Shown here one piece after another: positions 25,710 to 33,427 of a stretch of DNA of 43,567 nucleotides. The position numbers and the translations under genes were made by a program. The notes beneath the pieces were generated by a model, which did no database searches, had not been told where the DNA came from, and saw only the letters and a list, made by a program, of their open reading frames with translations. The DNA lies in the NCBI RefSeq assembly GCF_004116495.1, contig NZ_PDKC01000025.1, positions 1 to 43,567 of the forward strand, written 5' to 3'. Position 1 is the first letter of the stretch. Every line of letters starts with the position of its first letter. The stretch is from Arcobacter sp. CECT 8985 (lineage in GTDB: Bacteria > Campylobacterota > Campylobacteria > Campylobacterales > Arcobacteraceae).

Positions 25710-27605
25710 TTAATGATCGTGTGCTGCACCAGCTCCTGAAGGGATTCTGATGTTTTCTACAATTTCTTGTACATGTGCAGGTGGTTCTGGTGTCATTCTT
25801 GAAACCACAAATGCAACAATTAAGTGAAGTATTGTACCAATTGTACCAATACCAGTTGGAGCAATTCCTAAGAAGTAATCTTCTTTTGCACCACCTAAGA
25901 ATACAAAGTAAACTATGTATCCGAAAGTAAATATTAAACCTGTTAAGATACCAGCAATTGCACCTTCTTTATTCATTCTTTTATCAAATATACCAAGAAT
26001 AATAGTAGGGAAGAATGCTGCTGCTGCTAAACCAAAGGCAAAAGCTACAACTTGTGCAACAAAACCAGGAGGGTTAATTCCTAGATAACCAGCAACACAA
26101 ATTGCTGCAACTGCTGCAATTCTAGCCCACATTAACTCAGATTTCTCTGTTAATTTAGATTTACCAGTATCTTTATCTTTAAAGATAACTTGACCCATTA
26201 AGTCATGCGAAATAGCTGATGCAATTACAAGTAATAAACCTGCTGCTGTTGATAAAGCTGCTGCAAGTCCCCCAGCTGCAATAAATGCGATAACCCAATT
26301 TGGTAAGTTAGCAATTTCTGGATTTGCTAGAACCATAATATCTCTATCTACATATAGTTCATTGTGCATTCCATTATTTTTAGCTAACTCTTCTTTTGTT
26401 GGCATACCTTTACCATTTATTGTAGCTCTATGTCCATCTGCATCTTTTTTCTCACCATCAAATACTGGCTTACCTTTTGGTCCGTTAAAAGCTGCACCTT
26501 TAGCATATTGGATTTTTCCATCACCGTTTCTATCTGTCCAAGCAAGTAGTCCACCTTGTTCCCAAGTTCTAAACCAATTACCATCATTTTTTGATCCATC
26601 TGCATGTGATAATTCACCGTTTACAAATGCTTTATATTCAACATTTTGAACATTTTTAATTAGATTTACTCTTGAAAATGCTGCAACAGCTGAAGCTGAT
26701 GTATACATAATCGCAATAAATACTAGTGCCCAACCTGCAGAAACTCTAGCATCTTTTACAGTTGGAACTGTAAAGAATCTTACAATAACGTGAGGTAACC
26801 CAGCAGTTCCTAACATTAATGCAGTTGTAAGCATAAACATATTCCATAAGTTCCCAGGTTCAGTATAAGCTCCAAATCCTAGATCTGTTATGGCTGAATC
26901 AAGGGCATGTAATAAGTATGTTCCTTCTGGAATAACTTTTACTCCATCATCAAATGCAAATGTTGTTTGTCCAAAAATACCTAATTGAGGTAAAAATGTA
27001 TCAGTAACTTGTAATGATAAGAAAATTGCAGGAATTGTATATGCAAAAATCATTACTACATATTGAGCAACTTGTGTATAAGTAATACCTTTCATACCTC
27101 CAAGAACAGAGTAGAAAAATACTATTACCATACCAATAATTACACCTGTATTTACATCAACTTGTAAAAATCTTGAAAATACGATACCAACCCCTCTCAT
27201 TTGACCAGCAACGTATGTAAAAGATACAAATATTACAGATATAACTGCAACTGTTCTTGCTACATCAGAGTAATATCTATCACCCACGAAATCAGGAACA
27301 GTAAATTTACCAAATTTTCTTAAATATGGTGCTAATAGCATTGCAAGTAGAACATATCCACCTGTCCAACCCATTAAATATGCACTTGCATCACTACCAA
27401 TAAATGCAATAATACCAGCCATAGATATAAATGATGCAGCACTCATCCAGTCTGCTGCAGTTGCCATACCATTTGCTACTGGGTGAACCCCTCCACCAGC
27501 AACATAGAAATCTTTAGTAGAACCTGCTTTTGCCCAAAGTGCAATACCAATATATATTGCAAATGAAATACCTACGAATAGATAAATTAATGATTGTAAT
27601 TCCAT
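25710..27605 (-). CDS. Sodium:solute symporter, DUF4212-partner subfamily
   Basis: A 631-residue inner-membrane symporter, longer than ActP paralog 1. Family motifs are [43 protein letters not shown] and ASAISHDLMG. The extra length is mainly a hydrophilic loop at about residues 312-435, probably in the periplasm. It contains an EF-hand-like calcium loop, DRNGDGKIQYAK, at 358-369. The pairing with a DUF4212 small subunit identifies the subfamily known from VC_2705 of Vibrio; acetate or another short carboxylate is the likely substrate. It begins 15 bases after the DUF4212 stop. Confidence 0.9.
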   Translation of the reverse strand: MELQSLIYLFVGISFAIYIGIALWAKAGSTKDFYVAGGGVHPVANGMATAADWMSAASFISMAGIIAFIGSDASAYLMGWTGGYVLLAMLLAPYLRKFGKFTVPDFVGDRYYSDVARTVAVISVIFVSFTYVAGQMRGVGIVFSRFLQVDVNTGVIIGMVIVFFYSVLGGMKGITYTQVAQYVVMIFAYTIPAIFLSLQVTDTFLPQLGIFGQTTFAFDDGVKVIPEGTYLLHALDSAITDLGFGAYTEPGNLWNMFMLTTALMLGTAGLPHVIVRFFTVPTVKDARVSAGWALVFIAIMYTSASAVAAFSRVNLIKNVQNVEYKAFVNGELSHADGSKNDGNWFRTWEQGGLLAWTDRNGDGKIQYAKGAAFNGPKGKPVFDGEKKDADGHRATINGKGMPTKEELAKNNGMHNELYVDRDIMVLANPEIANLPNWVIAFIAAGGLAAALSTAAGLLLVIASAISHDLMGQVIFKDKDTGKSKLTEKSELMWARIAAVAAICVAGYLGINPPGFVAQVVAFAFGLAAAAFFPTIILGIFDKRMNKEGAIAGILTGLIFTFGYIVYFVFLGGAKEDYFLGIAPTGIGTIGTILHLIVAFVVSRMTPEPPAHVQEIVENIRIPSGAGAAHDH

Positions 27606-27620
27606 TTCTCTCTCCCCTTA

Positions 27621-27875
27621 CTATTCGTTTACACCGTATTTTTCATCAATTTTTGTCATTAATCTAACATAAACAAAAATTAAAATCACAAATACATATA
27701 TTGCACCTTGTTGTGCGAACCAGAATCCTAACTTAACACCTTTTATTTCAATTGCATTAAGTTCATTAATGAAAATGATTCCACAACCAAAAGAAACGAT
27801 AAACCAAACTACTAATAGTTTTATAATAGTAGATATATTTTCTTTCCAATAAGCTTGAGCTTTTTCAGGACTCAT
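27621..27875 (-). CDS. DUF4212 small subunit of sodium:solute symporter
   Basis: An 84-residue protein with two membrane helices. An ORF is open to 27911, but AAGGAGAG lies directly before the ATG at 27875, giving MSPEKAQAYWKENISTI, the common DUF4212 start. Helices span about residues 14-37 and 51-71. It is the first gene of the operon and is known in the family as the partner of the large symporter subunit. The promoter with the TGCTA repeat lies 60-93 bases upstream. Confidence 0.9.
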   Translation of the reverse strand: MSPEKAQAYWKENISTIIKLLVVWFIVSFGCGIIFINELNAIEIKGVKLGFWFAQQGAIYVFVILIFVYVRLMTKIDEKYGVNE

Positions 27876-27935
27876 ATTCTCTCCTTTTAAGAATTTGATT
27901 AAACAAATCATCTTGTTTAGTTATCCAACACTGAA

Positions 27936-27968
27936 AGTATATATTCTATCTATAGCAAAAGGGTAGCA
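27936..27968 (-). promoter_or_regulatory. Promoter of DUF4212-symporter operon with 11-base-period direct repeat
   Basis: On the coding strand: TGCTA, six bases, TGCTA, eleven bases, TATACT. Plus-strand TAGCA copies are at 27953-27957 and 27964-27968. The spacing equals that of the pta site exactly. Confidence 0.7.
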
Positions 27969-28011
27969 ATTGATAAAAAAATTAAATTAAATTTTATTTT
28001 TAGATTGAAAG

Positions 28012-28028
28012 AGGGCATCAAATGCCCT
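28012..28028 (-). terminator. Hairpin after the response-regulator gene
   Basis: AGGGCAT, CAA loop, ATGCCCT: a 7-bp GC-rich stem shortly after the stop at 28042. Only a weak T-rich stretch follows on the minus strand. Confidence 0.5.
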
Positions 28029-28041
28029 AAAAACGGTAGTT

Positions 28042-28704
28042 TTAAACAGAGTAATATCTATCTATTTTATATCCAAGGCCTCTTATATTTTTTATAAAAT
28101 CTTCTTTTAAAGCTTTCTTTAACCTAGAAATTTCTGCTCTAATGGTAGGATTATCTATGTTTTCTCCCTTCCAAATGTCCATTCTAAAGCTTTCAAAATC
28201 AACAATCATATTGATATTTAAAGCTAAAATATGAATAATTTCAGACTGTTTTTTTGTTAAAGTTTGAGGTTCACCATTAAAATATAGTGTTTGAGTATCT
28301 TTTGCATATGAGTAATGTTCACTAAATTTCATATGAGAAGTGTTTTTTTGATCTTTTTTAAGTATTTGATTTATTTTTATTCCTAATTCACCTAAATGAA
28401 ATGGCTTTTTGATATACTCTCTTGCACCTAAATCATATGCTTTTGTAATATCTTCAATATCAACTAAAGCACTAATAAATATAGTTGGAACATAGATTTT
28501 TTTCTGGTTAAGTTCTTGTATTATTTCAAAACCATCTTTTTTGGGTACATTAATATCAAGTATTAATAAATCAAAAGAGCTATCCACATTATCAATAACT
28601 TGTTGACCATCAGTAAAACTTTCAGCCATATGACCAATATCTTTTAGATATTCTGAAATTGCATTATTTAGCATTAATTCGTCTTCAAGAAGTAGTATTT
28701 TCAT
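28042..28704 (-). CDS. Response regulator, OmpR/PhoB family
   Basis: A 220-residue DNA-binding regulator. The receiver domain has the acidic pair in LLEDE, the phosphoacceptor Asp50 in LILDINVP, Ser78 in FISAL and Lys100 in KKPF. The C-terminal winged helix contains the recognition region around RAEISRLKKAL and ends in IRGLGYKID. It overlaps its kinase gene by 20 bases. Factors of this family bind direct repeats with a 10-11 base period, matching TGCTA-N6-TGCTA before three acetate operons. That link is inference. Confidence 0.92.
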   Translation of the reverse strand: MKILLLEDELMLNNAISEYLKDIGHMAESFTDGQQVIDNVDSSFDLLILDINVPKKDGFEIIQELNQKKIYVPTIFISALVDIEDITKAYDLGAREYIKKPFHLGELGIKINQILKKDQKNTSHMKFSEHYSYAKDTQTLYFNGEPQTLTKKQSEIIHILALNINMIVDFESFRMDIWKGENIDNPTIRAEISRLKKALKEDFIKNIRGLGYKIDRYYSV

Positions 28705-30268
28705 TTATATTAAACCTATAAGTAAATTTTGTTTCTTGTTCATTTGAATCTAACTTGATTATAACTAAGTTCTTATCACAAATTTCTTTTACTATTCTCA
28801 AGCCTAGTCCAAATCCTCCTCTAGCATTATTTTCCCTATAAAAATCATTGAATATTTTATCTTTGTTTTCTATTTTTTCTGATGCAGTTTTTACTTGAAA
28901 TTCTATTTTTTCATCATTAAGATATTTTAATTTAATGTAAATAGGTGATTTGGCATATGAATATTTTATTGCATTTGATATATTATTATCAATAACTCTT
29001 TGTAATTGAGTTTTATTAAATTTTATATATATATCTTCTTGTACATTAGCGATGAAAAATAGACTATTTGATTTTGCTACTTCTGCAAAAAATTCAATTC
29101 TTGAGTTTAATATTTCTGAAAAGTTTAAGTACTCTTTTTTATATTCTACTCTATCTTTTTTTATCATAAAAGATAAATCATTATAAATATTTTGAATTAT
29201 TTTACAACCAGATTCAATATTTGTAATATATTTGTTTTTTGGAGTATCTCTTTTTAATAAATCAATATTTGTTTGAATAATTGCAAGAGGGGTATTTATT
29301 TCATGAACTGAATTTTTTAAAAATTGTTTTTGAGACTCAATAAGATTTGTAAGCTCTTTTGTTTTTTCTTTTACACTATTTTCAAGATTTTTGTTTAAGT
29401 CTTCTACTAAATGTTTTTTGTATTTGATACTTGTTAAAGCTTCATTTGCATAATTTACAATTGTTCTGAATTCATTTAATACAAGATTATCATTATTTAT
29501 TGGATGATGATGTTCATCAATCTGGCTTTTTTTAAAATAATTTCCTATCTCTTTTACTTCATTTGCAATTAATAATGTTGCATTTTTAAAAATAAATATA
29601 GAGTATAAAACTAGCATAATTGTTAAAGAAGTTATTTGCAACGTTGAATTTGAAATCTTTTCATCATACTCATTTTCTTTTTCCCTAACTAGTTTTTTAA
29701 TATTATCTAAATATACACCTTTACCTACTGTCCAGTTCCATGGCTTATAAGACATTGCAAATGAGATTTTATTTGTTTCTTTTTTTATTTCAGGTTTGTA
29801 CCAAGTATATTTTACAAATCCACCTGCAGGTTTTTTTGATACATTAATCAAATCTTTAATTACACTTGTTCCATTTTTATCCATATATTCTAATAGGTTT
29901 CTTCCTGTTTTACCTATTGGATAATAAATTGAAGTTCCTTTAAAATCATAAATAAAAGTATAATCATCAACATCATTATAATTTTTCATTTTTTCTATGG
30001 CATGAATTACATCTTTTTTTATTTGTTCTTCACTTTTTTTACCTTTATTTATATTATGGTAAAACTCAATGAATTTAATAGTATTTGTTATATCTTGTTT
30101 TATAATCTCTTTTTGTTTACTAATATAGTTTGTTTTTATAATTTTAATTTTTTCTTGAAATTCATCGAAAGTATTGTCAATAATAATAACGGTAAAAAAA
30201 GATATTAGAATAATTATAAAGATAATACTATAGACAATTAATTGATATAGAGACTTTGCTTTAAACAA
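28685..30268 (-). CDS. Sensor histidine kinase with periplasmic Cache domain
   Basis: A 527-residue inner-membrane sensor. Helix 1 is at about residues 10-31, helix 2 at about 208-232. Between them is a single Cache_2-type domain, with the motifs FIYDFKGTSIYYPIGKTGRN, KYTWYKPE and PWNWTVGKGVYLD. Such domains commonly bind small carboxylates. A coiled coil leads to the dimerisation helix with the phosphoacceptor His322 in VHEINTPLAI. The ATPase domain has the N-box DNNISNAIKYS and the G2 box GGFGLGL, but the G1 box (usually DxGxG) reads VKTASEKI at 459-466, so the adenine-contacting Asp appears to be missing. This could lower kinase activity or favour phosphatase activity. Confidence 0.9.
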   Translation of the reverse strand: MFKAKSLYQLIVYSIIFIIILISFFTVIIIDNTFDEFQEKIKIIKTNYISKQKEIIKQDITNTIKFIEFYHNINKGKKSEEQIKKDVIHAIEKMKNYNDVDDYTFIYDFKGTSIYYPIGKTGRNLLEYMDKNGTSVIKDLINVSKKPAGGFVKYTWYKPEIKKETNKISFAMSYKPWNWTVGKGVYLDNIKKLVREKENEYDEKISNSTLQITSLTIMLVLYSIFIFKNATLLIANEVKEIGNYFKKSQIDEHHHPINNDNLVLNEFRTIVNYANEALTSIKYKKHLVEDLNKNLENSVKEKTKELTNLIESQKQFLKNSVHEINTPLAIIQTNIDLLKRDTPKNKYITNIESGCKIIQNIYNDLSFMIKKDRVEYKKEYLNFSEILNSRIEFFAEVAKSNSLFFIANVQEDIYIKFNKTQLQRVIDNNISNAIKYSYAKSPIYIKLKYLNDEKIEFQVKTASEKIENKDKIFNDFYRENNARGGFGLGLRIVKEICDKNLVIIKLDSNEQETKFTYRFNINENTTS

Positions 30269-30379
30269 GAAATAACCTTTGTGTAAATTATATGTAATAT
30301 AAAAATATTATCTTATTTTTGATTAAAGTAAACAAAGTATTAAAAAAATGATTTATTAAATTTTTGAAGTGTTTCCAAG

Positions 30380-30456
30380 TGGCGCGGTTGACGAGACTCG
30401 AACTCGCGACCTCCTGCGTGACAGGCAGGCATTCTAACCAACTAAACTACAACCGC
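30380..30456 (-). tRNA. tRNA-Asp (GTC), copy 1
   Basis: The acceptor stem GCGGTTG/CAACCGC is intact, the discriminator is G and CCA is encoded. The anticodon loop CTGTCAC gives GTC. Last gene of the second tRNA block in transcription order. The gene body is identical to the copy 354 bases away. Confidence 0.97.
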
Positions 30457-30462
30457 ACATAA

Positions 30463-30538
30463 TGGTGGTCGATAGTGGACTCGAACCACTGGCATCTACC
30501 TTGTAAGGGTAGCGCTCTACCAACTGAGCTAATCGACC
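30463..30538 (-). tRNA. tRNA-Val (TAC), copy 1
   Basis: Acceptor stem GGTCGAT/ATCGACC, discriminator A, encoded CCA. Stem CTACC/GGTAG closes the loop CTTACAA with anticodon TAC. Confidence 0.97.
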
Positions 30539-30555
30539 GAAATAAGAATTAAAAT

Positions 30556-30630
30556 TGGTGACCCCTAGGAGACTCGAACTCCTGTGATTGGGATGAAAAT
30601 CCATGATCCTAACCGCTAGATGAAGGGGCC
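30556..30630 (-). tRNA. tRNA-Glu (TTC), copy 1, with altered anticodon stem
   Basis: Acceptor stem GGCCCCT/AGGGGTC and encoded CCA are intact, with anticodon TTC in loop TTTTCAT. Relative to copy 2, two stem bases differ: the anticodon stem is ATGGA/CCCAA instead of TTGGA/TCCAA. Positions 27-43 become A-A and 31-39 become A-C, leaving three pairs. It may be a decaying copy or work poorly. Confidence 0.9.
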
Positions 30631-30639
30631 AAAAAAAAA

Positions 30640-30715
30640 TGGTGACCCGTGAAGGATTCGAACCTTCGGCCACCTCCTTAAAAGGGAGATGCTCTACCAG
30701 CTGAGCTAACGGGTC
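30640..30715 (-). tRNA. tRNA-Lys (TTT), copy 1
   Basis: Acceptor stem GACCCGT/ACGGGTC, discriminator A, encoded CCA. Stem TCTCC/GGAGG and loop CTTTTAA give anticodon TTT. First gene of the second block. Confidence 0.97.
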
Positions 30716-30733
30716 AAACAATAATAAAAATAG

Positions 30734-30810
30734 TGGCGCGGTTGACGAGACTCGAACTCGCGACCTCCTGCGTGACAGGCAGGCATTCTAACCAACTAAA
30801 CTACAACCGC
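30734..30810 (-). tRNA. tRNA-Asp (GTC), copy 2
   Basis: Same sequence as copy 1, offset by exactly 354 bases. Last gene of the first block in transcription order. Confidence 0.97.
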
Positions 30811-30816
30811 ACATAA

Positions 30817-30892
30817 TGGTGGTCGATAGTGGACTCGAACCACTGGCATCTACCTTGTAAGGGTAGCGCTCTACCAACTGAGCTAATCGACC
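30817..30892 (-). tRNA. tRNA-Val (TAC), copy 2
   Basis: Same sequence as copy 1, offset by 354 bases. Confidence 0.97.
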
Positions 30893-30909
30893 GAAATAAT
30901 AATTAAAAA

Positions 30910-30984
30910 TGGTGACCCCTAGGAGACTCGAACTCCTGTGATTGGAATGAAAATCCAAGATCCTAACCGCTAGATGAAGGGGCC
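30910..30984 (-). tRNA. tRNA-Glu (TTC), copy 2 (canonical)
   Basis: The anticodon stem TTGGA/TCCAA is fully paired around loop TTTTCAT. This is the normal form; copy 1 differs from it at two bases. Confidence 0.97.
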
Positions 30985-30993
30985 AAAAAAAAA

Positions 30994-31069
30994 TGGTGAC
31001 CCGTGAAGGATTCGAACCTTCGGCCACCTCCTTAAAAGGGAGATGCTCTACCAGCTGAGCTAACGGGTC
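30994..31069 (-). tRNA. tRNA-Lys (TTT), copy 2
   Basis: Same sequence as copy 1. It is the first gene of the whole tRNA operon, starting about 23 bases after the -10 of a consensus promoter. Confidence 0.97.
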
Positions 31070-31091
31070 ATCTTTCTCAAAATGGAGTGGA

Positions 31092-31120
31092 ATTATATAA
31101 AAAAATTTTTTATTTGTCAA
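31092..31120 (-). promoter_or_regulatory. Consensus promoter of the tRNA operon
   Basis: On the minus strand TTGACA (31115-31120), a 17-base spacer and TATAAT (31092-31097) give a perfect sigma-70 consensus. The -35 overlaps the last codons of the cinA-type gene (stop at 31110). A full -35 box is unusual for Campylobacterota, whose housekeeping promoters mostly lack one. Confidence 0.85.
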
Positions 31121-31616
31121 GAGTTTTTTGGAAAAAATTCGAAAATTTTTCAAAACTTGTTTTTGCAGCTTGAAATTGTACGGATTTTCTATCTCCATCA
31201 AAGTGGTAAATATCAATTTCTGTGCCATTTACTTTAGATGTAACTCCAATTACAACTGTACCAACTGGCTTTGTTTCTGTTGCTCCTGTTGGACCTGCAA
31301 TTCCACTTGTTGCTATTGCATAATCTGCATTAAATTTATTTATTGCTCCCCTTAACATATCTTTTACTACTTCAATGCTAACTGCACCATGATTTATTAA
31401 ATTACTTTCACTTACATTTAATTCTTGCATTTTTATTTCATTTGAATATGATACTATTGAACCATTAAAAATATTAGATGAACCAGAAATCTCTGTTATC
31501 ATCGATGCGATTAAACCTCCAGTACAACTCTCCGCACAAGTAACTGTTTTATTATTAGCTTTTAATAAGTCTTGTAAATTTTGCATCTTTTTTTCATCAA
31601 AAATATTATCAAACAT
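31110..31616 (-). CDS. pncC: CinA C-terminal domain protein, nicotinamide-nucleotide amidase
   Basis: A 168-residue stand-alone CinA C-terminal domain. Members of this family release ammonia from NMN to recycle NAD by-products. Motifs are CAESCTGGLIASMIT with the catalytic Ser, SNEIKMQEL, ATSGIAGPTGATETKPVGTV and the FDGDRKSVQ end. The N-terminal MoeA-like domain of full CinA is absent, as in many PncC proteins. AAGGAT lies upstream of the ATG. The tRNA operon promoter overlaps its 3' end. Confidence 0.9.
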   Translation of the reverse strand: MFDNIFDEKKMQNLQDLLKANNKTVTCAESCTGGLIASMITEISGSSNIFNGSIVSYSNEIKMQELNVSESNLINHGAVSIEVVKDMLRGAINKFNADYAIATSGIAGPTGATETKPVGTVVIGVTSKVNGTEIDIYHFDGDRKSVQFQAAKTSFEKFSNFFQKTLDK

Positions 31617-31686
31617 AATATATGATCCTTTAATATATAAATATATTAATACTATTATAATTTAAATGAAAGTTTAATTTGAAGGG

Positions 31687-31719
31687 ATATATATAGTATG
31701 AATTTCATACTATATATAT
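31687..31719. repeat. AT-rich perfect inverted repeat after mqo
   Basis: ATATATATAGTATGAA and its complement flank a single T. It lies ten bases beyond the mqo stop and could act as a terminator hairpin without a T-run, or extrude as a cruciform. Confidence 0.6.
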
Positions 31720-31728
31720 ATGAGTAGT

Positions 31729-33075
31729 TTACTCTTTGTCAGTTAAGTCTTCTAAGAATTGTTTTTCATCGAATTCTAAATTTAAGAAGTCAGTAACAGT
31801 TTTTACATCTCTTTGTGCATTTCCTAAACATGAAGTAGCACCTGGGCTTGGAGTCATATTAAATATTATTCCATCTCCAGTATTTATTGAAGCTTCACCT
31901 AGCATTAGTCTTTGTTCTTCTTTATTTAAAACTTGAGGTCTAACTCCTCCAAATCCTTTTGCATATTCTATATCCTCTTCTTTTAAAGAAGGAACGATTT
32001 TTCTAGCATCTTTTACAAATAGTTTTTTATTTAAAAATGGCACTTCAAATAAGAAGTTTTTAAATACATAGTTTCTAATTTCACTATCTTTTAATAAGTC
32101 CCAGAAAATTTTAATGATGTTTCCATCTAAATTTAAAGTTTTAAAGAAGTCTAAATATGTTCCTGGTTTATATCTTTCTAATTTTGGAAGCATTAATGCA
32201 GTTGGACCAAATCTTGTTTTCCCATCACATAAAATATCTGGATCACCATGTAATGCAGCAAATGGTAATTTATCATTTTGAACCATATATACTTTACCGT
32301 TTAGGAATTCTCCATTTGTAATATAAAAGCTTCCTGCCATTGGAAGACAACCCATATGTTTACCGTAACCCATTTTATGAGCTAAGTATAATGAATGTGC
32401 ACCCGCATCAACAACAACAAAATCAGCTGTAAATACTGTTCCAGAAGTAGTAGTTAATTTATAAACATCTCCAACTTTTTCAATTTCATCTACTTGAGAA
32501 TTAAAGAAAATATCTGTTACAACATCTTCACAGTCTTGGGCAGCTTTAGCTAGCTCTTTAGTCATTTGACCATATTCAACAGTAGTATATTGGTCTTTTG
32601 TACCCATAGCTAAAATTGGTTCAGGTCTTTCTGTTCCATCATCTAAATAAACAAGTTTTGGTTCTAACTCTTTAAGTTTTTCTTTATCCCATAGCTCTAA
32701 ATAAGGGAAAACAGTTTTGAACTCTTCATATCTATTTCTAATAAAGTCAACTTCTTCTTGACCTACACCTAATGCCATTTTTTGATGTTTAAACATAACT
32801 TTGTCTTGCAGATTATGTTGCAGACAAAATTTTTCAACCATTTTTGCAGTTCTTTTTGTGATTTTTGCTTTTTCTAAAGTATAGTTTGTCTCAATATCTC
32901 CAACATGGATTGTTTGAGAGTTACTTGTACCTTTAGTATTTAGTGTAGCTAAGTCTTCATATTTTTCCAGCATACAAAGGCTTTTTACATTTGTATATTT
33001 TGCCAGCTCGTAAAATAAAGCCGCGCCAGAAATCCCTCCACCGACAATAACTACTTCATAATGTTTTTCATTCAT
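31729..33075 (-). CDS. mqo: Malate:quinone oxidoreductase, FAD-dependent
   Basis: A membrane-associated flavoenzyme that oxidises malate to oxaloacetate and passes electrons to quinone, in place of malate dehydrogenase. I place the start at 33075 (MNEKHYEVVIVGGGISGAAL), 448 residues, as in H. pylori and C. jejuni, rather than the upstream in-frame start at 33123. GGGGA precedes this ATG, and the upstream start would fall inside the promoter. The FAD-binding GGGISG is at the N-terminus; NSQTIHVGDIETNYT, DAGAHSLYLAHKMGYG and NMTPSPGATSCLGNA near the C-terminus are family features. An extended -10 lies at 33114-33122. Confidence 0.92.
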   Translation of the reverse strand: MNEKHYEVVIVGGGISGAALFYELAKYTNVKSLCMLEKYEDLATLNTKGTSNSQTIHVGDIETNYTLEKAKITKRTAKMVEKFCLQHNLQDKVMFKHQKMALGVGQEEVDFIRNRYEEFKTVFPYLELWDKEKLKELEPKLVYLDDGTERPEPILAMGTKDQYTTVEYGQMTKELAKAAQDCEDVVTDIFFNSQVDEIEKVGDVYKLTTTSGTVFTADFVVVDAGAHSLYLAHKMGYGKHMGCLPMAGSFYITNGEFLNGKVYMVQNDKLPFAALHGDPDILCDGKTRFGPTALMLPKLERYKPGTYLDFFKTLNLDGNIIKIFWDLLKDSEIRNYVFKNFLFEVPFLNKKLFVKDARKIVPSLKEEDIEYAKGFGGVRPQVLNKEEQRLMLGEASINTGDGIIFNMTPSPGATSCLGNAQRDVKTVTDFLNLEFDEKQFLEDLTDKE

Positions 33076-33113
33076 ATTAATAATCCCCATAGTTTTTGTA
33101 AAAAATCTTATCG

Positions 33114-33122
33114 ATATTATCA
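33114..33122 (-). promoter_or_regulatory. Extended -10 promoter of mqo
   Basis: TGATAATAT on the minus strand fits TGnTAnnAT, about 40 bases before the mqo start codon. Confidence 0.45.
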
Positions 33123-33123
33123 T

Positions 33124-33427
33124 AAATAAGTTATTTTATAAATAAAAATAAATTAATTCATACATTATTAAGATTTACTATCCATTTTGGTAACATATGA
33201 GCATATGCTCATGCAATTTAGTTGTACAATTATTGTACAAAGGCATTAAAAAATGGTTACTCATATGGTAAGTTTTATTTTAGCTTAAATTTTAAAGTAA
33301 TATAAAAAATTAAAGTAATAATATTTGCCAAGTAAATAATGATTAAATCTAAATTTACTAAAACTTAGATATAATCAATGATTTTAATAAATATAGATAA
33401 ATACTAATAACTGAAGGTAGTACAAAT
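33124..33427. promoter_or_regulatory. Divergent mqo-ileS intergenic region with dyad symmetries
   Basis: No gene is seen in 304 bases. It holds ATGAGCATATGCTCAT (33197-33212), a perfect 16-base palindrome; TTGTACAA twice with three bases between (33222-33240); and CATATGAG at 33194-33201 mirrored by CTCATATG at 33260-33267. The ileS -10 is TATAAT at 33370-33375. The dyads lie 70-150 bases upstream of the mqo -10 and look like operators. Confidence 0.55.

Larger units (their letters stand above)
30380..31069 (-). repeat. Tandem duplication of a four-tRNA block, 354-base period
   Basis: Lys-Glu-Val-Asp occurs twice; all four pairs are offset by exactly 354 bases. Only about four bases differ between the units: two in tRNA-Glu and two in the Val-Glu spacer. 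Confidence 0.95.

Noticed and set aside
26417-26617. Second minus-strand frame inside the symporter gene
   Set aside because: It lies wholly within the symporter loop region in another frame and has no family motif or ribosome site of its own.
30434-31228. Open frames of 95 and 146 codons across the tRNA block, with RLAQLVERYPYKVDASGSSPLSTT-like content (shown in part)
   Set aside because: They are antisense-type or same-strand readings through tRNA genes, a well-known source of false proteins; the tRNA structures explain the sequence.
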